Assembly: GCA_031278145.1 (NCBI GenBank)
Contig: JAITLA010000107.1
Span: 1-22,451, forward strand
Reading direction: 5' to 3'
Length of the DNA stretch: 22,451 bases
Source: Eubacteriales Family XIII. Incertae Sedis bacterium
GTDB taxonomy: Bacteria; Bacillota_A; Clostridia; Peptostreptococcales; Anaerovoracaceae
Below are positions 7,342-15,284 of the stretch, one piece after another. Made by a program: the position numbers and the translations under genes. The notes under the pieces are model-generated. The model was not told the DNA's origin. It made no database searches and saw only the letters and a list, made by a program, of their open reading frames with translations. Position 1 is the first letter of the stretch; every line of letters begins with the position of its first letter.

Positions 7342-8658
7342 TCAGGCCGTCTTTTCCGCAATCATCCGATCCTTCTCCCGTATCTCCAGCCTATCGTACT
7401 TGTTGAAGATGTAGAGCGCCGCGCCCAGGAGAGCCACGCAGGCGGACACGGTGAAGCCGCCGTTGTAGCCGAAGGACGAGTCGATGATGGCGCCCGTGAT
7501 GAAGGGTGCGAAGAAGCTGCCGAGCGCACCGCCCAAGGCGTAGAAGCCGCTGAAGCCGCCGGCCTGTCCGTAGGGGGCCAGATCGACCGGGGGCGCCTGC
7601 ACATTGCCCGCGCCCAGCCCGCTTATGCCGGCGAAGGCGGACAGGAAGAACACGATCCAGAAGGGCGTCGTGGCCTGTATCGCGATGAAGATGAAGATGG
7701 CGGAGCCTATGAGGCTTATGGACATGCCCGTCCGCCGTATCGTCGTCAGCTTCGTGCCGGACTGATACCACTTGTCAAATATCACGGCGCCGATAAGCTC
7801 CAAGATGACCGCGGTCAGATAGGGGATCATCGTGGCGTTGCCCATGGCGGTCGGGCTGAAGCCGCGCGCGTTCACGAAGAAAGAGGGCATCCAAGACGTG
7901 AAGGTGTTCCATACGTAGAGATAGCAGCCGTAGGCCAAGGAGGCCTGCACCAGACGGCGGTAGAAGATGAAGCGGCGCATGGGGATGGGCGTCGTCTTCT
8001 TCACCCGGCCCGACTCGTCGACCACTTCCTCTTGGCGAATATAAGCCAATTCCGACTTGCTGACCTTCGGGTGATCGTCCGGCTCATGATAGATGAACAA
8101 CCATATGATTCCAAAGACGACGGCGATTGCGCCCGTGATCACGAAGGACGCCTGCCAGCCCCAGTTCGTGATGATCCACACGACCAGCGGCGGCGCGAAG
8201 GCCGTGCCGATTCTGGCGCAGCAGTCGAAAGCGCCGGAGGCCAAGGTGCGCTCCCTGTTCGGAATCCAGACCGAAACCACGCGTGAGGCCGTTGGGAAGC
8301 CGGGTGCCTCAAACAGGCCCATTGCGATCCGCGTGGCGAGGAAGCTTCCGACATTGTAGGCGAGCGCCGTCGCCATCGTGGCCAGACCCCAGAGCACCAG
8401 AGAAGCGCTCATGAGCTTCTTGGGGCCGATCTTGTTCAAGAGGAAACCCGTCGGCAGCATCATGCACATGTAGGGGATGAAGAAGGCGGAGCCCATCAGG
8501 CCGATCTGCGTCGCCGTAATGCCGAAGGTTTCCATGATCGTGGGCGTCGCCACGCTGAAGTTCACTCGGTCGAGGTAGTTGATAATGATGGCGATACATG
8601 CGATAACCACAGTGAAAATACGATAATTCGTTTCCGGTTTGGCAATTCCATTGCTCAT
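7342..8658 (-). CDS. MFS transporter, anion:cation symporter (ACS)-type
   Basis: A 438-aa inner-membrane carrier with about 12 predicted transmembrane helices. The start, helix 1 and following loop (IIINYLDRVNFSVATPTIMETFG), the loop GFLLNKIGPKKLMSASLVLWG and the EAPGFPTASRVVSVWIPNRER segment are typical of the ACS family, which moves organic anions such as sugar acids and aromatic or aliphatic carboxylates with protons. The frame extends further upstream, but the ATG at 8658 has GGAGAG seven bases before it and begins directly before the first helix. It sits between the CoA-transferase and the short acyl-CoA dehydrogenase in the same orientation, suggesting uptake of the acid that the operon processes. 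The substrate is not readable from sequence. Confidence 0.88.
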   Translation of the reverse strand: MSNGIAKPETNYRIFTVVIACIAIIINYLDRVNFSVATPTIMETFGITATQIGLMGSAFFIPYMCMMLPTGFLLNKIGPKKLMSASLVLWGLATMATALAYNVGSFLATRIAMGLFEAPGFPTASRVVSVWIPNRERTLASGAFDCCARIGTAFAPPLVVWIITNWGWQASFVITGAIAVVFGIIWLFIYHEPDDHPKVSKSELAYIRQEEVVDESGRVKKTTPIPMRRFIFYRRLVQASLAYGCYLYVWNTFTSWMPSFFVNARGFSPTAMGNATMIPYLTAVILELIGAVIFDKWYQSGTKLTTIRRTGMSISLIGSAIFIFIAIQATTPFWIVFFLSAFAGISGLGAGNVQAPPVDLAPYGQAGGFSGFYALGGALGSFFAPFITGAIIDSSFGYNGGFTVSACVALLGAALYIFNKYDRLEIREKDRMIAEKTA

Positions 8659-8706
8659 TGCACTCTCCTTTACATAACATTCCGTATAAGAAAGGGAATC
8701 TTGACA

Positions 8707-8772
8707 CGAACGCGCACGCGCACCGTGCGCGTTCGGCGCGGCGGTACGAATCCCGGGCGGCGGACGCCGCCC
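8707..8772 (-). other. Strong hairpins between the CoA-transferase and MFS genes
   Basis: A perfect 12-bp stem (CGAACGCGCACG at 8707-8718 with 8724-8735, 5-nt loop) is preceded in the transcribed direction by a 7-bp stem (GGGCGGC/GCCGCCC, 8755-8772). The downstream sequence TGTCAAGATTCCC has no U-tract. It may attenuate the operon before the transporter or stabilise the upstream message. It fills most of the 139-bp gap. Confidence 0.55.
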
Positions 8773-8797
8773 CGCGAACAAGCCCGCGCCGCGCGGC

Positions 8798-10129
<1,332 letters not shown>

Positions 10130-10153
10130 GTAAGCGCCTCCTTTGACATAAAA

Positions 10154-11953
10154 TCAATCGATAAAATACTTGTCCTCCAACCGCAGGAAGCTGTCGTCGT
10201 TCTTCTCGATGGCGTCCAGTCTGCCCGTCACCTGCGGCAACACGGAGCTGATGAAGAATTTGGTCGTGCCGATCTTGGAGTTGAGGAAATCGGCGTCGTT
10301 CGCGTCGCCGGCCTTCAGCTTTTCGGACGCCACCACCGACTGGGAAAGCAGCATCCACGCCACCGCAATATCCTCCGCGACGGTCAGATAAGGGGTCGCC
10401 CAAGAATACGCCAAGAAGCCGTTCTCCTTCTGCCGCCCCCGCAACAGGTCGCTTATCTTGATGAATTGATTCAGATGCCTTTCCAGATCCTCCGCGTAGA
10501 CGGATAACCCATCGATCCCCTTGGCCGCTTGTATAACCGATTGGATTTCGTCTATCAGCGCTTTGAAGGCGGCGGCGTCCCGCATGCCGATCTTGCGGCC
10601 CAGCAGGTCGTTCGCCTGTATGCCGTTGGTGCCCTCGTAGATGCTCGTGATCTTGCAGTCGCGCGCCAGCTGCTCCACGTAGTACTCCTGACAGTATCCA
10701 TAACCGCCGAAGACCTGAATCGCGGTCACGCAGACGTCGAAGCCCCTGTCGGTTCCGCCGCCCTTGCATATCGGCGTCAGGATCTCGACCAGATCGCCGT
10801 AGCGTTGCTTCTCCGCCTCGTCCGTGACGATCTCCTTCAAATCCAGACATTTGGCGGCGTACAGCAGCAGTGCGCGGATCCCTTCGGTGTAGCTCTTCAT
10901 CAGAAGGAGGTTTCTCCGCACGTCGGGATGCTCGATGATGGACACCTGCGGACCCGTCCTCTGGCCGAAGGCGACGCCCTGCTTCCTCTCCCGCGCGAAG
11001 TCCAAGGCGTGGAGATACGCGGAGCTGCCCATGGCGATGCCCTCCATGCCCACCACGATGCGCTGCTCGTTCATCATGTGGAACATGGTGATGATGCCCT
11101 TGCCCCGGCCGCCGATCAGCTCGCCGATGCAGCTGTTGTTGTCGCCGTAGGCCAGGGAGGCCGTGGCGGAGCCCTTCATGCCCATCTTGTGCTCGATGCC
11201 CGTGCAAACGACGTCGTTGGGCGCGCCGATGCTGCCGTCCTCGTTGACCCTGAGCTTCGGAACGATGAAGCAGGACAGGCCCTTCGTGCCCTCGGGATCG
11301 CCCTCCACGCGGGCGAGCAGGATGTGCACGATGTTCTCCGTGAGGTCCGAATCGCCTTGGCTGATGAAGATCTTGTTGCCCTTGATGCTGTACGTGCCGT
11401 CCTCGTTGGGGATCGCCTTGGTGCGAATGGCGCCGACGTCACTGCCCGCCTCGGGCTCGGTGAGGTCCATGCAGCCGCCCCAGGTTCCCGCCCAGATGGG
11501 CTCCAGATACTTCTTCTTCTGTTCCTCCGTGCCGAAGATCTCCAGGACCTTTCCAGCGCTGTGCGTGAGGCAGGTATAGACCATCAGGGACTGATTGGCC
11601 GCGAAGAACAGCATCTGCGTGAGGTAGTTGAGCATCGTCGGCATCTGCTGGCCGCCGAGATCGTAGTCCTCCGCGGGCGCCGTCCAGCCTCCCTCGCAGA
11701 ACTTCTTGTAGGCCGTGTGGAACTCCGCGGGCACCGTGACCTTGCCGTTGTCGAAGCCCACGCCCGTCTTGTCGCCCACGTTGTTGATGGGGTAATACTC
11801 GTTGACCGCAAGCTTCTCCGCCGTGTCTATCGCCATGTCTATCGTTTCCTTCGTGTAGTCGCTGAACTTCTCATAGGCGAAAAGATCGGCGATTTTCAGC
11901 TGGTCGTAGATGGCAAACCTGGCGTCCTTCAGATCCATTAATTTGTTGCCCAT
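10154..11953 (-). CDS. Long acyl-CoA dehydrogenase with C-terminal extension (DmdC-like subfamily)
   Basis: A 599-aa FAD acyl-CoA dehydrogenase, much longer than the 381-aa enzyme in the same operon. Landmarks are MDLTEPEAGSDVGAIRTKA (162-180), KIFISQGDSD, IEHKMGMKGSATASLAYGD (253-271), MMNEQRIVVGMEGIAMGSSAYLHALDFARERKQG and the catalytic segment SIYEGTNGIQ with E440 as expected base. About 150 further residues form the extra C-terminal domain of this subfamily, which includes 3-methylthiopropionyl-CoA dehydrogenase (DmdC) and many uncharacterised enzymes. The ATG at 11953 has GGAGGGAAGG just upstream. It lies between the thiolase and the CoA-transferase. Subfamily placement is from general length and motif memory; the substrate is unknown. 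Confidence 0.9.
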   Translation of the reverse strand: MGNKLMDLKDARFAIYDQLKIADLFAYEKFSDYTKETIDMAIDTAEKLAVNEYYPINNVGDKTGVGFDNGKVTVPAEFHTAYKKFCEGGWTAPAEDYDLGGQQMPTMLNYLTQMLFFAANQSLMVYTCLTHSAGKVLEIFGTEEQKKKYLEPIWAGTWGGCMDLTEPEAGSDVGAIRTKAIPNEDGTYSIKGNKIFISQGDSDLTENIVHILLARVEGDPEGTKGLSCFIVPKLRVNEDGSIGAPNDVVCTGIEHKMGMKGSATASLAYGDNNSCIGELIGGRGKGIITMFHMMNEQRIVVGMEGIAMGSSAYLHALDFARERKQGVAFGQRTGPQVSIIEHPDVRRNLLLMKSYTEGIRALLLYAAKCLDLKEIVTDEAEKQRYGDLVEILTPICKGGGTDRGFDVCVTAIQVFGGYGYCQEYYVEQLARDCKITSIYEGTNGIQANDLLGRKIGMRDAAAFKALIDEIQSVIQAAKGIDGLSVYAEDLERHLNQFIKISDLLRGRQKENGFLAYSWATPYLTVAEDIAVAWMLLSQSVVASEKLKAGDANDADFLNSKIGTTKFFISSVLPQVTGRLDAIEKNDDSFLRLEDKYFID

Positions 11954-12012
11954 AAATCCTTCCCTCCGAATCTCTGTGTTACGACGAAAACATTAACGAA
12001 TTCGATCCTGCA

Positions 12013-13200
12013 TCATTGTATATTTTCAACGATGAACGCTCCGGCCGGGCCGCCGCTGGCGCACATGGACGCGCAGGCGTAGCGCCCGCCGCGGCGTTTC
12101 AGCTCATTGACGGCCGCCATGATGATGCGCGCGCCGGTCATGCCCACCGGATGCCCGAGCGGAATGCCGGAGCCGTAGGCGTTCAAGCGATCAAAGGGGA
12201 TGCGGAGGTCGCGGTTGCAGCCGAGGACCTGTGCGGCAAAGGCCTCGTTCAGCTCCCAATAATCGATGCTCTTTATATCCAGATCCGCGTATTTCAGTGC
12301 CTTGTGAACGGCCGGCACCACGCCGAGGCCCATGACGCGCGGTGCCACCGAGCCGGACGCCGCCGATACGACGCGCGCCAGCGGCTTGAGCCCGAGCGCC
12401 TTCGCCTTGTCCGCCGACATCATGAGGATGGCCGCGGCCCCGTCGTTCAGGCCGGACGCGTTGAAGATCGTCACGGTTCCGTCCTTCTTGAAAACGGGCT
12501 TCAGCTTCGCCGCCATCTCGAGCGTGTAGCCCCGCTGCGGATGCTCGTCGGTATCGAAGATTTGGACGCCCTTGCGCGTCTTGATCTCCACGGGGATGAT
12601 CTCTTCCTTGAAAATGCCGTCGTCTATCGCCTTGCAAGCCCGCTCGTGGCTCATGACGGCGTACTCGTCCTGTTCCTCGCGGCCGACGCCCTTCTCCTCG
12701 GCCACGTTCTCGGCGGTAATGCCCATGTGGTAGCCTTCAAAGGCGCAGATCAGTCCGCCTATCATCATGCTGTCCTGCACGACCTCGCCGTCGTTCAGGC
12801 GATAGCCCTTCCGCGCGCCCATGAGCAGGTAGGGCGCGTTGGACATGCTCTCCATGCCGACCACGGCGCCGACCTCTATCCTGCCGAGCATGATGGCCTG
12901 CGAAAGGAAATCGGCGGCGCGCATGGACGACGGACACTGCTGGTGTACGGTGGTCGAGGTGGTTTCAACGGAACAGCCGGCCTTCAGCGTGACCCAGCGC
13001 GCCGAATTTCCGGGGGCGCCCGCTTGGTTTACATGGCCCGCGATGACCTCTTCTATCAGATTCGGATCGATCCCGGCCTTGTCGATGACGCCCTTCAGCG
13101 CCAAGGTCCCAAGCTCATGCGCCTTCAGCGACTGCAGCGAACCCATGTAGTCGCCTATGGCCGTGCGCGCGCCCGCTACGATTACAGCCTCTTTCAACAT
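12013..13200 (-). CDS. Thiolase family protein (acetyl-CoA acetyltransferase-like, atypical active-site motifs)
   Basis: A 395-aa thiolase, catalysing CoA-dependent cleavage of a 3-ketoacyl-CoA or the reverse condensation. The catalytic set is complete: nucleophile C89, N318-E-A-F-A322, H350 in [10 protein letters not shown] and C380. The surroundings are unusual. C89 lies in [10 protein letters not shown] rather than the common N-x-x-C-G/A-S-G, the glycine-rich segment reads SGIPLGHP instead of GAIALGHP, and the final loop reads [10 protein letters not shown] instead of C-x-GGGMG. This suggests a divergent subgroup whose substrate may not be acetoacetyl-CoA. The ATG at 13200 has AGGAGG just upstream. 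It lies between crt and the long acyl-CoA dehydrogenase; a 7-bp hairpin lies in the gap from crt. Confidence 0.9.
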   Translation of the reverse strand: MLKEAVIVAGARTAIGDYMGSLQSLKAHELGTLALKGVIDKAGIDPNLIEEVIAGHVNQAGAPGNSARWVTLKAGCSVETTSTTVHQQCPSSMRAADFLSQAIMLGRIEVGAVVGMESMSNAPYLLMGARKGYRLNDGEVVQDSMMIGGLICAFEGYHMGITAENVAEEKGVGREEQDEYAVMSHERACKAIDDGIFKEEIIPVEIKTRKGVQIFDTDEHPQRGYTLEMAAKLKPVFKKDGTVTIFNASGLNDGAAAILMMSADKAKALGLKPLARVVSAASGSVAPRVMGLGVVPAVHKALKYADLDIKSIDYWELNEAFAAQVLGCNRDLRIPFDRLNAYGSGIPLGHPVGMTGARIIMAAVNELKRRGGRYACASMCASGGPAGAFIVENIQ

Positions 13201-13236
13201 GCTTTCCTCCTAAAAATCGTTCAAAAAAGGGATGCC

Positions 13237-13254
13237 GGCCGGCGGATGCCGGCC
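13237..13254 (-). other. Intercistronic hairpin between crt and the thiolase gene
   Basis: A perfect GGCCGGC/GCCGGCC stem with a 4-nt loop lies in the 68-bp gap, within a short direct repeat of GATGCCGGCC (13231-13240 and 13245-13254). It may set relative message levels. It is not a full terminator because no U-run follows on the transcribed strand. Confidence 0.5.
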
Positions 13255-13268
13255 TTGCGCCGCCCTGT

Positions 13269-14033
13269 CTACTTCCCGACAAAGGCCGGCTTGCGCTTCT
13301 CGATAAAGGCGCGCATGCCCTCCTTCTGATCCGCCGTGGCGAAGAGCCTTGCCCAATTCGTCGCTTCAAAGGCGGATCCCGTGTTGAGGTCCACATCGGC
13401 GGCCTTATTGATGCATTCCTTCGCCAGCTTCAGCGCGACGGGTGCCTTGCCGGCCAGATCCGCGGCGAGCTTTGTCGCCTCCTCCCGGGGATTTTCGGCC
13501 AGGGTATCGACCAAGCCCAAGGAGAGCGCTTCCTCGCCCCTGACAATGGCGCCCGTGAAGATCAGCCGCTTCGCCTTGGAAGGGCCGATCAGGCGCGGAA
13601 GCCGCTGCGTGCCGCCCGCTCCCGGAAAGATGCCGAGGCTGATTTCGGGAAAGCCCAGCTTCGCGTTCGGCGCCGCGATCCGGATGTCGCAGCACAGCGC
13701 CAGCTCCATGGCGCCGCCGAGGGCAAAGCCTTCGATGGCCGCGATCACGGGCTTGGCGCAATTCGCGATCTTATCGTAGATGGGGGAGAACGCGAAGTCG
13801 AAGGCCTCCTCCGGGCTGAGCTCCACCATGTCGGTGATGTCGGCGCCCGCCGCGAAGTTCTTCTCGCCGGTGATGACGACGGCCTTCACCCGCGGATCGG
13901 CGGCGATCTCGTCAAAGGCCTTGCCCAGCTCGGCAACCATCGCCGCGTTCAAGGCGTTCAAGCTTTTGGGGCGATTTAAATTCACAATCGAAACATTGTT
14001 CTCGTTGCGAACGATTATATTTTCGTAATCCAT
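13269..14033 (-). CDS. crt: Enoyl-CoA hydratase (crotonase)
   Basis: Adds water to a 2-enoyl-CoA such as crotonyl-CoA to give the 3-hydroxyacyl-CoA, in the cytoplasm. The 254-aa protein is standard crotonase length. It shows the oxyanion-hole segments FAAGADITDM (60-69) and IEGFALGGAMELAL (100-113), with the two catalytic glutamates expected at E110 and E130 (FPEISLGIFPGAGGTQRLPRLIG). The C-terminus ends EGMRAFIEKRKPAFVGK, typical of the family. The ATG at 14033 has a GAGGGTGG site nearby. It sits 30 bp after hbd and 68 bp before the thiolase. The gene symbol is by family and context; substrate chain length is not proven. Confidence 0.93.
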   Translation of the reverse strand: MDYENIIVRNENNVSIVNLNRPKSLNALNAAMVAELGKAFDEIAADPRVKAVVITGEKNFAAGADITDMVELSPEEAFDFAFSPIYDKIANCAKPVIAAIEGFALGGAMELALCCDIRIAAPNAKLGFPEISLGIFPGAGGTQRLPRLIGPSKAKRLIFTGAIVRGEEALSLGLVDTLAENPREEATKLAADLAGKAPVALKLAKECINKAADVDLNTGSAFEATNWARLFATADQKEGMRAFIEKRKPAFVGK

Positions 14034-14063
14034 GATCCACCCTCGCTTTTCTTCTTATTCTCT

Positions 14064-14927
14064 CTATTTCTTCGTGTAATCGTAATAGCCCTTGCCCGTC
14101 TTGCGGCCGAAATCGCCCTTGCCAAAGCGCTCGGTCAAGCTCGGGCTGGGTCTGTCCGTCAGGCTGCCCGTTTCTCTGAAACGCTCCATGCCGAGGTGGT
14201 ATTCGAGATCGATGCCCGTCATGTCCAGCAGCTCGAAGGGCCCCATCGGGTGTCCGAACGCGCCCTTCACGGCGGTGTCGATGTCCTCTATGGACGCAAT
14301 CCCCTGATCCAGCAGGTAACAGGCCTCCTTGGTGAGGACGCTGAAGATGCGGTTGCACAGGAAGCCGTAGATTTCCTTCTTGACCTTGGCGGGATTCTTC
14401 CCGAGGGCGCGCGCAAGCTCCATAACCGTTTCAACCGTTTCGTCGGATACGTGCGGTCCCTGCACGACCTCCACGGTTTTCATGACCAAGGCGGGATTGA
14501 AGAAGTGCATGTTGAGGACCTTGTCGGGGCGCTCGGTCGCGTCCGCGATCTTGGAGCTGACCAGATAGGAGCTGTTCGTGGCCAGGATGGCGTGCGGAGG
14601 CGCGATCTTGTCCAGCTGCGCGAAGATGCTCCGCTTGACGGCCAGATTCTCGACGGCGGCCTCGATGACCACATCCGCGGTCTTTGCGGCCGCTTCCAGC
14701 TTGTCGACAAAGTGCAGATGCTTGTTCACATGCGCGATCTGTTCATCGGTGATCCTTTCCTTGGCCTTTTGCTTCGGCAGCCAGCCGGCGACGAAATCCT
14801 GCGCCTTCTTCAGCGCCTCCTGCGAAGTGTCCGCGCAATACACCTCGAAGCCGGATGTGGCGGCCAGCAGGGCAAGCTGCTGGCCCATCAGGCCCGCGCC
14901 CACCACGCATACTGTTTTGATCTTCAT
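14064..14927 (-). CDS. hbd: 3-hydroxybutyryl-CoA dehydrogenase
   Basis: An NAD(P)-dependent oxidoreductase that interconverts 3-hydroxyacyl-CoA and 3-ketoacyl-CoA. The 287-aa product has the N-terminal Rossmann motif GAGLMG (10-15), and the acidic residue D33 after beta-2 favours NAD over NADP. The catalytic residues fit the family spacing: S120 in TNSS, H141 in MHFFNP, E153 in TVEVV and N192 in CNRI. The C-terminal domain shows GHPMGPFELLDMTGIDL and GRKTGKGYYDY. The ATG at 14927 has GGGAGGG seven bases upstream. It is the first gene of the nine-gene operon, about 66 nt downstream of the predicted start from the sigma-54 promoter. Confidence 0.95.
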   Translation of the reverse strand: MKIKTVCVVGAGLMGQQLALLAATSGFEVYCADTSQEALKKAQDFVAGWLPKQKAKERITDEQIAHVNKHLHFVDKLEAAAKTADVVIEAAVENLAVKRSIFAQLDKIAPPHAILATNSSYLVSSKIADATERPDKVLNMHFFNPALVMKTVEVVQGPHVSDETVETVMELARALGKNPAKVKKEIYGFLCNRIFSVLTKEACYLLDQGIASIEDIDTAVKGAFGHPMGPFELLDMTGIDLEYHLGMERFRETGSLTDRPSPSLTERFGKGDFGRKTGKGYYDYTKK

Positions 14928-15003
14928 TGCAATGCCCTCCCCTACCTTGGTTTTGAAAAAATAACGGATAGACTGCTATCATTCTACTGGCTACACAGAT
15001 AAT

Positions 15004-15019
15004 AGCAATACCCGTGCCA
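15004..15019 (-). promoter_or_regulatory. Sigma-54 (-24/-12) promoter of the acyl-CoA operon
   Basis: On the minus strand the sequence TGGCACGGGTATTGCT matches the sigma-54 consensus TGGCAC-N5-TTGCW with exact GG-N10-GC spacing. -24 is at 15014-15019 and -12 at 15004-15008. It faces hbd, with a predicted start near 14993. The adjacent upstream gene encodes a sigma-54 activator, which strongly supports the call. No comparable sigma-70 promoter was seen in the gap. Confidence 0.88.
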
Positions 15020-15041
15020 AGGCCGAAAGGCGGCAAAACAG

Positions 15042-15063
15042 CCGCAAAAGCGGGCTTTTGCGG
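15042..15063. promoter_or_regulatory. Perfect 9-bp inverted repeat upstream of the sigma-54 promoter
   Basis: CCGCAAAAG (15042-15050) and CTTTTGCGG (15055-15063) form a perfect dyad with a 4-bp centre, about 35 bp upstream of the -24 element. It may be an activator or accessory-protein site, or part of a structured region. A related CCGC/GCGG dyad lies further upstream, near 15135-15149. Confidence 0.4.
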
Positions 15064-15163
15064 AAGCGGTGATGAAAAAAATCATCCGGGTTTTTTGGGC
15101 TTGTTTCGATTGAGGCTTGGAAATGGCTGAAATTCCGCAGAAAAGCGGCATGGAGGACCGATG

Positions 15164-15193
15164 AAAAAAGTAATCAAGATTGATTCCTTTTTT
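15164..15193. promoter_or_regulatory. Candidate upstream activator site (long AT-rich palindrome)
   Basis: Arms of A6-G and AATCAA face TTGATT and C-T6 around a 2-bp centre (AATCAA-GA-TTGATT at 15172-15185), giving a nearly perfect 30-bp palindrome. It lies about 150 bp upstream of the -24 element, the usual distance for the enhancer of a sigma-54 activator. An alternative is a hairpin terminator, but no gene converges on it from the plus strand. Confidence 0.45.
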
Positions 15194-15213
15194 ACTTGAC
15201 TTGCCGTTCAAAG

Positions 15214-15258
15214 GCCGGCGGGCGGAGCGGAGGCGTGTCCACCGCTCCGCCCGCCGGC
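15214..15258 (-). terminator. Strong hairpin downstream of the sigma-54 activator gene
   Basis: A perfect 17-bp GC-rich stem (15214-15230 with 15242-15258, 11-nt loop) begins about 27 nt after the activator stop codon. It is followed on the transcribed strand by only a short T-run (CTTTGAA), so termination may be inefficient, but the stem is the strongest in the window. It separates the activator message from the operon promoter. Confidence 0.6.
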
Positions 15259-15284
15259 GAATTGTATACCCTTGACAGGGTAAT

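Noticed and set aside
8701..8706. TTGACA on the plus strand next to the 12-bp hairpin
   Set aside because: It points away from all genes in the region and is immediately followed by a hairpin, with no -10.
15270..15275. TTGACA on the plus strand near the end of the activator gene
   Set aside because: No -10 at proper spacing and no plus-strand gene downstream.
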